Part shown: positions 43,483 to 51,768 of the stretch, one piece after another
Layout of the letters: each line of letters opens with the position of its first letter
Position numbering within the stretch: the first letter of the stretch is position 1
DNA from: Nonomuraea glycinis
GTDB taxonomy: Bacteria; Actinomycetota; Actinomycetes; Streptosporangiales; Streptosporangiaceae
Assembly (NCBI RefSeq): GCF_014646515.1
Contig: NZ_BMNK01000015.1
Span: 124,001-188,000 of the forward strand
Length of the DNA: 64,000 nucleotides
Direction of reading: 5' to 3'
Translations under genes and position numbers: made by a program
Notes under the pieces: model-generated
Database searches by the model: none
Seen by the model: only the letters and a program-made list of their open reading frames with translations
What the model was told of the DNA's origin: nothing

Positions 43483-45290
43483 CGTCCTGCCGCGTAACCC
43501 TGGGCGCCGCGCGGGTTCGCCGCCGCCTGGAGGACGCCGCTGTCCGGATCACGCGTGACGACCGACAGCCGGCCCTGGCTCCAGGGCCCGGAGACGGTCA
43601 CGTCGTGGCCGCGTGCGCGCAGCTCGTCGATGACCGCCTCGTCCGCTCGTTCCTCGATCACCAACCCTCCCGGCGTCCAGGTCCGCGGCCAGAACGAGCT
43701 CGGTAGCGCGGTGGTGTGGAACGCGGGCGCGTCGATCGCCTCCTGCGGATCCATACCGAGAGCGAGTGTGCGTACCAGGTAGATCAGTTGCCACTGGTCC
43801 TGCTGGTCACCCCCCGGCGTGCCGAGCGCGGCCATGGGACTGCCGTCGCGCAGCAGCAGCGTCGGGGTCAGCGTCGTACGAGGCCGCCGCCCCGGCGCCA
43901 GCCGGGACGGGGCGGCCGGGTCCAGCCAGGTCATCTGGAGCCGGGTGCCCAGCGCGAAGCCGAGATCCGGCACGGTGGGGGAGGACTGGAGCCACCCTCC
44001 CGACGGCGTGGCGGAGATCATGTTGCCCCAGCGGTCGACGACGTCGATGTGGCAGGTGTCGCCCCGGGTTTCCCCGGTCTGCTGCACGGTGGGTTCTCCC
44101 ACGCCGTCGGCCTGGACGGCGTGCTGACGGGTGACGAGCGGTGGCGTGAACGGTGTGACGCCGATGTCACCGGGCCGGAACGCGGTCGACGCGACCGCGC
44201 CGATCAGCCCGGCGCGCTCCTTGCTGTATCGAGGGGACAGCAGGCGGGACACCACGGCCTTCGCGTCCGCCGGATCCAGATGCCCGTAGAACGCCTCCCG
44301 GTCGGCCATGGCCAGCTTCAAGGCCTCGGCGATGGTGTGGATTCCCCGAGCGGTCGACGGGTCGATCTGTTCGTCGTCGAAGTGGTCGAGCATGGTGAGG
44401 GCCTGCAGCAGCACGGGACCCTGGGACCACAGGCCCGCCTTCGCCACCGTGACCCCCCGGAACTCCGCGGTGACCGCGGGCTCCAGGGACGGCAGGAAGT
44501 CGGCGAAGTCAGCGGCGGTGATCACCCCGGCGTGGTCCCCGCCCGAGGAATGCCGATGCGGCTCGGCCGCGAACTCCGCCACGGCGGCTGCCACGAACCC
44601 GGTTCGCCAGGCGCGCCGCGCGGCGTCGATCCGTGCGATTCTCGTCTCGCCGCCCCCCGTGGTGCTCAGCCGGCGCAGGGTCCGGGCGTAGGCGAGGTTG
44701 ACGAGAGTCGCATGCGGCTGCGGGACCCGTCCTCCGGGCATCCACTGCGCGTACGACGTCGGCCAGTGCGTGCGGAAGAGATCCTCGACCGTGGCCAGGA
44801 CGCGCGCCAACTGGGGGACGACCGGAACGCCGTGCTCCGCGTAGTGGATCGCGTAGGCCAGGATGTCGGCGAGCTCCCACGTGCCGAACTCGGCGAGCAG
44901 CCAGAGCCAGGAGTCGACGGCGCCCGGGACCGCGGCGGCCAGGGCACCCGCGCCCGGGACGTGGTCCAGCCCTTCGGCTCGGAAGTGCTCGATCGTGGCT
45001 CCCCGCGGAGCGTGGCCCTGTCCCGCCAGCACGAGCGGGGACGGGTCCGCCGCGGTCGCCAGCACGGCGACGAGATCACCGCCCGGCCCGTTGAGGTGGG
45101 GTTCGGCCACGTGCAGCACGAAGGCACCGGCCGTCGCCGCGTCGAACGCGTTCCCACCCCGCTCCAGTACGGATTGGGCCGTCGCGGAGGCCAGCCAGTG
45201 CGTCGACGCGCACATGCCGAAGGATCCGCGCAGCGTGGGGCGGGTCTTGTGGGGGAGAGCGTCGGTCGATGATGGTTGTTGACCGGCCAT
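43479..45290 (-). CDS. Gamma-glutamyltransferase family protein
   Basis: A 603-residue Ntn-hydrolase precursor. The N-terminal subunit shows SVLERGGNAFDAATAGAFVLHVAEPHLNGPGGDL. The autoprocessing/nucleophile site is the Thr of GDTCHIDVVDRWGNMISAT (about residue 400), and GTPGGDQQDQWQL lies in the small subunit. No signal peptide is apparent, so the cytoplasmic YwrD-like branch is likely (glutathione analogues, capreomycidine or cephalosporin-acylase-type substrates). Start ATG 45290, 17 bases after the DUF3500 gene. Confidence 0.88.
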   Translation of the reverse strand: MAGQQPSSTDALPHKTRPTLRGSFGMCASTHWLASATAQSVLERGGNAFDAATAGAFVLHVAEPHLNGPGGDLVAVLATAADPSPLVLAGQGHAPRGATIEHFRAEGLDHVPGAGALAAAVPGAVDSWLWLLAEFGTWELADILAYAIHYAEHGVPVVPQLARVLATVEDLFRTHWPTSYAQWMPGGRVPQPHATLVNLAYARTLRRLSTTGGGETRIARIDAARRAWRTGFVAAAVAEFAAEPHRHSSGGDHAGVITAADFADFLPSLEPAVTAEFRGVTVAKAGLWSQGPVLLQALTMLDHFDDEQIDPSTARGIHTIAEALKLAMADREAFYGHLDPADAKAVVSRLLSPRYSKERAGLIGAVASTAFRPGDIGVTPFTPPLVTRQHAVQADGVGEPTVQQTGETRGDTCHIDVVDRWGNMISATPSGGWLQSSPTVPDLGFALGTRLQMTWLDPAAPSRLAPGRRPRTTLTPTLLLRDGSPMAALGTPGGDQQDQWQLIYLVRTLALGMDPQEAIDAPAFHTTALPSSFWPRTWTPGGLVIEERADEAVIDELRARGHDVTVSGPWSQGRLSVVTRDPDSGVLQAAANPRGAQGYAAGR

Positions 45291-45307
45291 GTCTTTCACA
45301 TTCCGTT

Positions 45308-46498
45308 CTATGGCACGTGGTCGGCGGCGTGGTGGGCGGCGAGGACGTCGCCGCCGAAGTCCGTCTCCGGGTCCCGCCACACGGCGTGGGCGTGGTTGAC
45401 GCCGCGGTGGATGTTGGTCCACTCGACGAGCAGCCGCGGGCCCTGCAGGCGGTAGTAGTGCGGCTCGCCCGCCGTGGTGGAGCCGGCCCAGGCGAGATGC
45501 ACGGCGTCCAGCGCCGCCGGGTCGTCGTAGCGGGGCAGCGGGGACACCCCGTCCGGGACGCGGTCGAGGTAGGTGCCGAGCAGCGCGCGCAGCAGCTCCC
45601 GCTGTGCGGCGTCGAGCTCGGCGCCCGGCACGCCCTTGGGCGTCGGGGTGAGGACCAGCGCCCGATGGCTCGCACCGTAGAGGCCGGTGGCCGGGTGCTC
45701 GGCACGGTCCGGGATGTGCGTACCGGGGCGCCAGAGCTCGCTGCGGCGCACCACGCGGTCGCCGACCTGGGCGCTGTTGCCCGCCACGATGTCGTTCGGG
45801 GCGCGCGCCAGCAGCACCGCGCGGGCGGCGAGCTCGGGGCGCAGGGAGCGGACCAGCTCGCGGGCCAGGTCCTCGGCCGTCCCCAGCGGCCGCAGCGTCG
45901 CACCGCCCAGCAGCGGTGACGCGGCCGGGTCGGCGCCCAGGAAGCACGGCGTGGTGGCGGCGACGCGCCCGTCCACCACGAGGTTGTTGAGCGAGACGTG
46001 GTGGCCGCCGAACCGCCATCCCCACGGCTGCGGCCCGCCGGGCTCGCCGAAGACCCGCAGGTAGTACATGCCGGGGTCGCGGGTGCGTTCCCGCCCCCAG
46101 TTCACCGAGAAGCCCTCGACGTGATCGAGTACGTTCTCCAGGCCGAGCACGGTGGCCACGGTGGTGTACCCGGCTTCGGACAGCCCGCTCGCGACCAGCC
46201 GCATCACCAGCCGGTGCTGGGCGGGGCGCTGCTGGTGGAAGGTGAGGCCGCCGTGGTCGGTGGGCGTGTAGAACCAGCGGGTGCGTTCGGCCTCGGCCGC
46301 GTCGCCGGCGCCCGGCGGCGGTCCGACCGCCACCGCGCGCTGGTCGGCGTCCAGGGAGTCCAGCCACGCCAGGGCCGCCTCGGCCATCCGGTTCGCGACC
46401 TCGCGGCCGGCGTCACTCATGGCTGCCCGGTTCGCGACCCCGCGGCCGGCGTCACTCATGGCTGCCCGGTTCGCGATCCCGCGGCCGGCGTCACTCAT
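45308..46498 (-). CDS. DUF3500 protein with triplicated start region
   Basis: A 396-residue protein whose body (from about residue 27) matches DUF3500: WFYTPTDHGGLTFHQQRPAQHRL, PWGWRFGGHHVSLNNLVVDG, ATTPCFLGADPA and YYRLQGPRLLVEWTN. The family is of unknown function. The first 39 residues are three near-identical 13-residue units (MSDAGRGIANRAA and variants). Each starts with ATG, so translation could begin at 46498, 46459 or 46420; the last is probably ancestral. None has a clear ribosome-binding site. It sits between the alpha/beta hydrolase and GGT genes. Confidence 0.82.
   Translation of the reverse strand: MSDAGRGIANRAAMSDAGRGVANRAAMSDAGREVANRMAEAALAWLDSLDADQRAVAVGPPPGAGDAAEAERTRWFYTPTDHGGLTFHQQRPAQHRLVMRLVASGLSEAGYTTVATVLGLENVLDHVEGFSVNWGRERTRDPGMYYLRVFGEPGGPQPWGWRFGGHHVSLNNLVVDGRVAATTPCFLGADPAASPLLGGATLRPLGTAEDLARELVRSLRPELAARAVLLARAPNDIVAGNSAQVGDRVVRRSELWRPGTHIPDRAEHPATGLYGASHRALVLTPTPKGVPGAELDAAQRELLRALLGTYLDRVPDGVSPLPRYDDPAALDAVHLAWAGSTTAGEPHYYRLQGPRLLVEWTNIHRGVNHAHAVWRDPETDFGGDVLAAHHAADHVP
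46382..46498 (-). repeat. Three tandem 39-nt units at the start of the DUF3500 gene
   Basis: Units at 46460-46498, 46421-46459 and 46382-46420 differ at only a few positions. The unit length is a multiple of three, so the frame is kept and each unit supplies an ATG. Confidence 0.9.
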
Positions 46499-46538
46499 GG
46501 CAGCTGAGCCCGCCGTACGCGGGCGTGCGTCGTGCCGC

Positions 46539-47348
46539 TCATGCTGCCGTCACTCCGAGGAACTCGCGCACCCAAGGGCCGATCGTGGGCGCGAACTCCA
46601 TCGCGATCGCGTGGCGCCCATCCTCGATCGAACGCAGTTCGGCGTTCGGAATCCGCTCCTTCATCAGGAGGGCGCCGGTGTAGGGCGCCAGCAGGTCCGC
46701 CGTGCCGTGGACGATCAGGGTGGGTGCGGTGATCTCCCCGAGGCGGTCCCGGACCTCGTGCTCCCGGGCGGCATCGTGGCGGCGGCCGGTCTTCTCGGGG
46801 TCACGGTAGACAAGCGTCTGGGCGGCCCGGGTGTGGAGCTCGGCCTGGCCCTTGGGCGTGACGAAGAAGTCCCTGACCGCTTTCTGCCGGTCGTCGTGGG
46901 GCATGTCGAACAGCTCGTTGACCGTCGTGGGACACAGCGCGAAGCTCGGCGTGGTGGCGACCAGGATGAGGGAGGCGACCCGATCGGGATGCCGGAGTGC
47001 GGCGTGCTGCGCGATGGTGCCGCCGAAGGAGGTGCCCAGCAGGTGCGCACGTTCGAGCCCCAGCGCGTCCAGCAGCGCGACGAGGTCATCGGCGAGGTCA
47101 CCCAGCGTGTACGGAAGCGGCGGGTTCACGGTGATCCCCGAATCGCGCTGATCGTAGGAGATCGCCCGTATGTCCGCGCCGAGGTGCGCGCGGAGTGTCG
47201 CGTACTGGGTGCGGTCGCTCTCGCCGCCATGAACGAGGACGAGCGGCACCCCACTGCCGCTGTCGATGTACCCGACTTCCAGCTCACCCGCCCGGATGGT
47301 GGAATCGGTCGCTTCGGCGGGTTCGTGCTCCACCTGCTGCTTTGCCAC
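46539..47348 (-). CDS. Alpha/beta hydrolase (proline-iminopeptidase-like)
   Basis: 269 residues: VPLVLVHGGESDRTQYATLRAHLG (oxyanion loop), DQRDSGITV, nucleophile elbow LLGTSFGGTIA, TLIVHGTADLLAPY for the Asp and DGRHAIAMEF for the His. The DQR-x-x-G motif favours the proline iminopeptidase/ epoxide-hydrolase side of the superfamily. GTG 47348, seven bases after GGGAG, is the start; the longer frame runs into the TetR operator. It is the first gene of the leftward block and divergent from TetR. Confidence 0.86.
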   Translation of the reverse strand: MAKQQVEHEPAEATDSTIRAGELEVGYIDSGSGVPLVLVHGGESDRTQYATLRAHLGADIRAISYDQRDSGITVNPPLPYTLGDLADDLVALLDALGLERAHLLGTSFGGTIAQHAALRHPDRVASLILVATTPSFALCPTTVNELFDMPHDDRQKAVRDFFVTPKGQAELHTRAAQTLVYRDPEKTGRRHDAAREHEVRDRLGEITAPTLIVHGTADLLAPYTGALLMKERIPNAELRSIEDGRHAIAMEFAPTIGPWVREFLGVTAA

Positions 47349-47445
47349 TGCTGGCTCCCTCGGTCGAAATCGTGCGTAGACGCGTATGCGAATAGGGATT
47401 TCTGTATCGCTTCGTGCCGCACGGGGGGCGATTCGTGCCTGCGGA

Positions 47446-47490
47446 CTACAGTACACGATGTACTGTAGTTGACTACAGCGTGCGGTGTAG
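47446..47490. promoter_or_regulatory. Palindromic operator upstream of TetR and the hydrolase block
   Basis: A perfect inverted repeat, CTACAGTACA and its complement with a three-base spacer, covers 47446-47468. A second, shorter copy of the outer half-sites (CTACA and TGTAG) covers 47473-47490. Both lie between divergent tetR (47510) and the hydrolase (47348). This is the expected autoregulatory TetR site. Confidence 0.75.
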
Positions 47491-47509
47491 TTCCGGTAAG
47501 ATTCTTTTC

Positions 47510-48142
47510 ATGCCGACCGAGAAGACGCTGCGTGCGGGTTCCGCGCAGAAGCGGACCGCCATCCTCACCGCGGCCCAGGAGCTGTTCCTCACCAACGGCT
47601 TCGACCGGTCGAGCGTCGACGCGGTCGCCGCCCTGGCCAAGGTCTCGACGCGAACGGTCTACGACTACTTCGGTGACAAGCAGACCTTGCTGCGCGCCGT
47701 CGTCGAAGCCGTCGACCAGTCACTGGTGGCCACGATCCGGCGCACCCTCGACGACACGCTCGCCGATCTCACCGAGCCCGCCGAGCTGGAGGGCGCCCTC
47801 ATCACGTTCTCCATGAGGATCGCGACCGACATGCTCAACTCGGCGGAGCACGCCACGCTGCAACGGCTGGTCCAGGCCGAATCCGGCCACCTGCCGCGCC
47901 GGGACGAACACGCCATGGCCAGCGCGCCCGACGAGGCCCTCGGTGAGCGGTTCGCCGCCCTCGCCCGGGCCGGGCTGCTCGAAGTCTCCGACGCGCGGCT
48001 CGCGGCCGACCACTTCATCGCGCTGACCTTCGGGGTCGCGATCAACAGGCTCGGTTCCGCGAACGCCGCGGGGGACGCCCGTGTCCAGCCGCTCATCGTC
48101 GAGGGAGTACGGGCGTTCCTCCGGGCGTATCGGAGCGGGTGA
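47510..48142 (+). CDS. TetR-family transcriptional repressor
   Basis: A 210-residue regulator: HTH KRTAILTAAQELFLTNGFDRSSVDAVAALAKVSTRTVYDYFGDKQTLL, then a helical ligand domain with the TetR_C-type LNSAEHATLQRLVQAES. ATG 47510 is preceded by GGTAAG. Divergent from the hydrolase/DUF3500/GGT block, which it probably represses through the palindrome at 47446. Ligand unknown. Confidence 0.92.
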   Translation: MPTEKTLRAGSAQKRTAILTAAQELFLTNGFDRSSVDAVAALAKVSTRTVYDYFGDKQTLLRAVVEAVDQSLVATIRRTLDDTLADLTEPAELEGALITFSMRIATDMLNSAEHATLQRLVQAESGHLPRRDEHAMASAPDEALGERFAALARAGLLEVSDARLAADHFIALTFGVAINRLGSANAAGDARVQPLIVEGVRAFLRAYRSG

Positions 48143-48153
48143 CCGCCGGGTTA

Positions 48154-48166
48154 TTGGCATTGCCAA
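48154..48166. promoter_or_regulatory. Palindrome TTGGCATTGCCAA upstream of marR
   Basis: A perfect 13-bp palindrome 24 bases before the MarR start. Related sequences lie at 49221-49232 and 49247-49259 in the spacer between the GNAT and lipocalin-like genes, suggesting one regulator for all. Confidence 0.6.
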
Positions 48167-48189
48167 CCATGCCCAACTAGCATGACGGC

Positions 48190-48603
48190 ATGACCAGCAC
48201 CGACGATGTCCTGGACTCGCTCGTCCGGACCACCTTCGAGGTGGCGGGCGTGCTGACCCGCATCGGCGGCGAGCACGATCTGTCGCTCACCCAGCTACGG
48301 GTGCTCGGCATCCTCCGCGACCGCCGCGCCCGCATGACCGACCTGGCCGTCTACCTGGGCCTGGACAAGTCCACGATGTCCGGCCTCATCGACCGCGCCC
48401 AGCGCCGGGGGCTGCTGACCCGCGGCAAGAACCCCGATGACGGCCGGGTCGTCGATGTGTACATCACCCCGGCCGGGCTCGAACTGGCCCACCGGGTGGA
48501 CGGCGAGGTCCGGCGCGCCCTGGCGCCCAGGACCGGCCGCCTGACCCCGGAGCAGCTCGACCAACTCGTCAAGCTGCTCGGCGTCGTCCTGATCCGCCCG
48601 TAG
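48190..48603 (+). CDS. MarR-family transcriptional regulator
   Basis: 137 residues: LSLTQLRVLGILRDRRARMTDLAVYLGLDKSTMSGLIDRAQRRGLLTRGKNPDDGRVVDVYITPAG is a complete winged helix. The dimerisation helices flank it. A palindrome just upstream suggests self-control. Convergent with the GNAT gene. Confidence 0.9.
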   Translation: MTSTDDVLDSLVRTTFEVAGVLTRIGGEHDLSLTQLRVLGILRDRRARMTDLAVYLGLDKSTMSGLIDRAQRRGLLTRGKNPDDGRVVDVYITPAGLELAHRVDGEVRRALAPRTGRLTPEQLDQLVKLLGVVLIRP

Positions 48604-48675
48604 CGACCACCTCACGCGGAACCGTTCGGCCGCGCGGACCAGGCCGGCCGCGTCGCTCCGGCGCCGGTGCGCACG

Positions 48676-49131
48676 TCAGGTGAGTCGGCGGGCGAAGCAG
48701 ACGGCCATGGGATGGCCGGCATAGGGGCCGTAGCCGTCGGTTCGTACGTAGCCCTCGCGCTCGTAGAAGCGGATCGCGTCGGGCTGCTTGTCGCCGGTCG
48801 CCAGTCGCACCGTGTCGAGCCCGCGCCGGCGGGCGTGCTCCTCCAGGTCACGCAGGATGCCGGTGGCCACGCCTGTGCCACGGGCCTGAGGCGTGACGTA
48901 CATCCGCTTGATCTCGGCCGTGCTTTCAGGCAGGAGCCACAGCGCGCCGCAGCCGACCGCGTTGCCGGCGGCGTCGCGGGCGATGAGGTAGACGTCGACG
49001 TTCTCCGCGGTGGGCTTGTGACCTTCCTGGTCCGGGATGCCATAGCGGGCGGCCAGCTCCGCTTCCATCGCGCTACGCAGGCGGTCTCCGTCGGCACCGT
49101 CCCAGGGTTCCTCCGAGATGGTCAGCGTCAC
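48676..49131 (-). CDS. GNAT-family N-acetyltransferase
   Basis: 151 residues: acetyl-CoA-binding motif A RMYVTPQARGTGVATGILRDLEEHARRRG, then IRFYEREGYVRTDGYGPYAGHP, which is the motif B region. GTG 49131, five bases after AGGGAG, is chosen over ATG 49146. Acceptor unknown. Its promoter region carries two MarR-like motifs shared with the gene at 49391. Confidence 0.87.
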   Translation of the reverse strand: MTLTISEEPWDGADGDRLRSAMEAELAARYGIPDQEGHKPTAENVDVYLIARDAAGNAVGCGALWLLPESTAEIKRMYVTPQARGTGVATGILRDLEEHARRRGLDTVRLATGDKQPDAIRFYEREGYVRTDGYGPYAGHPMAVCFARRLT

Positions 49132-49220
49132 GACACTCCCTTTCATCAGGGGAAGGCCGATCCAAGGATCTTCCCTCCAACCTATGCGCCGGGATCCCGG
49201 TCGGGAGCCCTTGACTTTAT

Positions 49221-49259
49221 TTGTATTACCAACCAATATGAAGTTGTTGGCATTGCAAA
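49221..49259. promoter_or_regulatory. Two operator-like motifs between the GNAT and lipocalin-like genes
   Basis: TTGTATTACCAA (49221-49232) and TTGGCATTGCAAA (49247-49259) match the palindrome before marR in most positions. TTGACT at 49211-49216 is a possible -35. The sites lie 26 bases apart, starting to starting. Confidence 0.5.
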
Positions 49260-49390
49260 CCAATGTACGGGATGGCCGGCAGACGTGTGACGCCGATCCG
49301 CGGCTTTGTCGGCTCTGCGCCACAGATCAACACGACCACGACCAAGGGTGAGTGACGTCTTCGCTCGCCTCTGCTCCAAGGGGGAATCCC

Positions 49391-50482
49391 ATGACCACGT
49401 CTCGAAACAGGCGCCGGGCGGCAGGCCTGGCCACCGCGGGCGCGCTGGTGCTCGGCATCCTTGCCAGCTACCCGGCGCTGGCGGAAAGCCCGCCGGCGAC
49501 ACCGAAGGCCGGCCCCACCGCGGCTTCCACCACGTCGGGAATCGCGGCCGTGATCGATCCCGCGACCGACCTGGGCCGGCAGGCTCCCGGACGAGAACAG
49601 GCGTGGTTCGACTCCATCTACTTCACCAGTCTGGTGAAGGCGAACGGTCATGACTTCGGGATTCAGGTGCACACACGCGTTCTCCCGAACATGGGCGAGG
49701 TGGAGAACCGCTGGACGTTCGCGGTGACCGACAAGACCACCGGATGGCACAAGGACTACGAAGCCGTCGTCGCGCCGGACGACTATCGGTGGACCGAGGG
49801 CAAGCTCGACATCAAGGCACCAGGACTGAGCTGGACGGGTGACTCAGCCCGCCAGAAGGTACAGCTCACCACGCCCTTCGGATCGCTCGATATCGAGATG
49901 GTGGCCACCGGCCCCGCCCTGAACTACGGCTCGACCGGCGTTTTCAACCTGGTCGATGTGCCGGCCTACGAGTTCGCGCTTCCGGAGATGCGGACGACCG
50001 GCACGCTCGTCATCGGCGACAAGAAGCACGCGATCAGGGGAACTTCCTGGTTGGACCGGCAATGGGGTGAGATGCCGGAGAACCTGAAGCGGTGGACCTG
50101 GATGAACCTCAGCATGCCCAATGGTGACAAGGTCGCCCTCTGGGACGCGGTTGGCCAGAAGTCTGAGCACAGTTGGGCGACGGTTCTTCACCGGGACGGT
50201 TCGTACGACGTGGTCGAGGTCGAACCGCTTGCCCAAGACGCCTCCAAGCTGTGGGTCAGTCCGGAAACGGGTCAGGCCTACCCCACCCGCTGGAAGGTCC
50301 GCATCCCCCAACTGCGCACGGAGCTCGCCGTGCGGGTAACCGGCCCTCAGGGACAGGAAGTCAAGGGCCAGACCCCCGAGGGTGGCTACATGGAAGCCAC
50401 CGCAGCTTTCGACGGCACGTACAACGGCAAGAAGGTCAGCGGTGAGACCTACGTCGAGCTGAACGGCGACTGGCGCCCCTAG
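49391..50482 (+). CDS. Secreted lipocalin-like / CrtC-type protein
   Basis: 363 residues. A signal peptide ends PALA-E (about residue 32). The body matches the AttH/CrtC-like double-lipocalin family: QAWFDSIYFTSLVKANGHDFGIQVHTRVLPN, then GTSWLDRQWGEMPENLKRWTWMNLSMPNGDKVALW, the family's conserved WxDxQWG core. Members include carotenoid hydratases and secreted hydrophobic-ligand proteins. ATG 49391 follows GGGGAA. Catalysis is not assured. Confidence 0.75.
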   Translation: MTTSRNRRRAAGLATAGALVLGILASYPALAESPPATPKAGPTAASTTSGIAAVIDPATDLGRQAPGREQAWFDSIYFTSLVKANGHDFGIQVHTRVLPNMGEVENRWTFAVTDKTTGWHKDYEAVVAPDDYRWTEGKLDIKAPGLSWTGDSARQKVQLTTPFGSLDIEMVATGPALNYGSTGVFNLVDVPAYEFALPEMRTTGTLVIGDKKHAIRGTSWLDRQWGEMPENLKRWTWMNLSMPNGDKVALWDAVGQKSEHSWATVLHRDGSYDVVEVEPLAQDASKLWVSPETGQAYPTRWKVRIPQLRTELAVRVTGPQGQEVKGQTPEGGYMEATAAFDGTYNGKKVSGETYVELNGDWRP

Positions 50483-50528
50483 CTGCCGGCAACACCTCGT
50501 CCGTGGCGGTGAGGGTTGCGCCCAAAGA

Positions 50529-50609
50529 CGCCACGCCAACAAACGATCAAGGGCCTGACCGCTGTCTCCAGCGATCAGGCCCTTGTCCTGCTGCTGCCCT
50601 GTCCGGGTG
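50529..50609. repeat. 81-nt direct repeat, copy 1 (tRNA-downstream sequence)
   Basis: It matches 58876-58956 at about 90 percent, including a long hairpin and flanks on both sides. Its right edge (minus strand CACCCGGAC) resembles the last bases of the tRNA-Pro acceptor stem seen intact in copy 2, but no further tRNA sequence follows. Confidence 0.8.
50551..50582. terminator. Long hairpin after the lipocalin-like gene
   Basis: A 13-bp stem (GGGCCTGACCGCT against AGCGATCAGGCCC, one mismatch) with a six-base loop. The same hairpin, perfect, lies at 58898-58929 beside a tRNA fragment. Confidence 0.7.
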
Positions 50610-50728
50610 ACAGCGCAGGCCCTGACGACGTCGCCGATCTTGTGGGTCGTACCAGGACCTACTGGGATCAAGTACGGTACATCCGAAAATCGCAGTACAT
50701 ACGAAAGGCGCACCATGGACAACGGGAC

Positions 50729-50944
50729 GACGAGGTCATCCTGGTTAGTGACGTCGGCTTTGACGGCGACAACACGAGACCCGGAGGACTTGAACTCTCC
50801 CACGATCTTCTCGGCCGCGCCCCCGTTCGCGAGATAGCTCAAGCCCACGTTCGCGCCCCGCGACGCCAATTTCCGCACAATACCTGCACCGATTCCCCGC
50901 GAGCCACCCGTGGCCACTGCCGTCTTACCTTGAAGCGAAGACAT
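50729..50944 (-). pseudogene. N-terminal fragment of a FabG-like SDR
   Basis: 72 codons of a short-chain dehydrogenase: LQGKTAVATGGSRGIGAG (cofactor motif), then ANVGLSYLANGGAAEKIV and VVAVKADVTNQDDLV. After this the sequence is unrelated; the NNAG, Ser and YxxxK motifs are missing and no other frame holds them. The cut is about 120 bases from the 81-nt repeat. This is a truncated gene at a mobile-element boundary. Confidence 0.75.
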
Positions 50945-51402
50945 GATTGGCCCTTTTTCTAGAGGTGCGATGATTCATCGACATGCGAAGCAGCCCGACT
51001 CCTTCGGCGAAACCGGGTTCCATCAACATAAGGCGAAGCCGATTCAATCGGAAGCACACACAAAAAAGTAAGTAACAGACGGCAAGGGTGTGCACGTGAT
51101 CCGATAAGTGGAGTGCCAGAAGAACCCTGCACCGGACGTCTTGACTGCGGTGATCACGCATCTTCGATACGCAGAGGAATAATCGTGCGGCGTGACGTCG
51201 GGCGTCTTGACCACGTCGTATCCGGCACGCTGGAACCGTTCCAGCAGGAACTTGGTGCCAGGCCCGAGCGAACGCCCAGCCGGAGAGCTGGAAGATCCTC
51301 CGCAAGCTACGCTGCAGCCCCGGCAAGACCGGCCACCTCTGCGAAGTTATCGCTGTCTTTCAAACCACCGAGTCGCCCAGAGCGCCTGAGGACGAAAAAG
51401 CG
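50945..51402. other. Gene-poor remnant region
   Basis: About 460 bases with lower GC and no intact gene. On the minus strand one frame between about 51105 and 51290 reads LGPGTKFLLERFQRAGYDVVKTPDVT, which looks like decayed coding sequence, but I cannot assign a family. A run of A with AAAAAAGTAAGTAA lies near 51062. Confidence 0.4.
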
Positions 51403-51597
51403 TCACTGCATGTCCATGTCCATGCTGAACGAGTCGCCGACATCGAGCGGCCTATGGGGTGTGCTGACCTCTGTCACTCCGACAAGGCCACCCGATCCGT
51501 CGAAATCCTTATGGCGTGCAGGGTCGGCGACCAGCGCGTAGAGCTGATCGGCACGCGCTGCGATACGGCGCTCAACGGATGCCACCCAACGACTCAT
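51403..51597 (-). pseudogene. N-terminal fragment of an SRPBCC-fold protein
   Basis: 64 residues: VASVERRIAARADQLYALVADPARHKDFDGSGGL is the usual start of SRPBCC/polyketide-cyclase-like proteins, continuing to VGDSFSMDMDMQ before a stop. Normal members are about 140-160 residues, so more than half is missing. Confidence 0.65.
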
Positions 51598-51693
51598 CCG
51601 AGCATGTTATAGGCAGATAGCCCTGATTTGGCACCGTTGCCGTTACGGAGCAAATTTGGGACAACTGTCTCTCTCATCTAAACGGACATTGGG

Positions 51694-51732
51694 CGAAGCG
51701 CACCCGTGACAGGGTTGAGATTTTCCTTCGCG
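51694..51732. repeat. 39-nt exact direct repeat, copy 1
   Basis: Identical to 57711-57749. Ends carry a short inverted repeat (GCGAAG/CTTCGC when one flanking base is included). Lies 37 bases from the end of the phosphotransferase gene. Confidence 0.9.
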
Positions 51733-51768
51733 CCCGACCACCTCGGGAAGGGCGAAAACCGTATGCCC

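Noticed and set aside
50600..50660. Possible tRNA in the first 81-nt repeat flank.
   Set aside because: Only the last acceptor-like bases match; no T-arm or anticodon arm can be folded.
50583..50837. Plus-strand frame starting near GTACATCCGAAA repeats, possible regulator start.
   Set aside because: It is antisense to the SDR fragment and shows no domain; the two GTACAT-CGAAA boxes are too short to call an operator.
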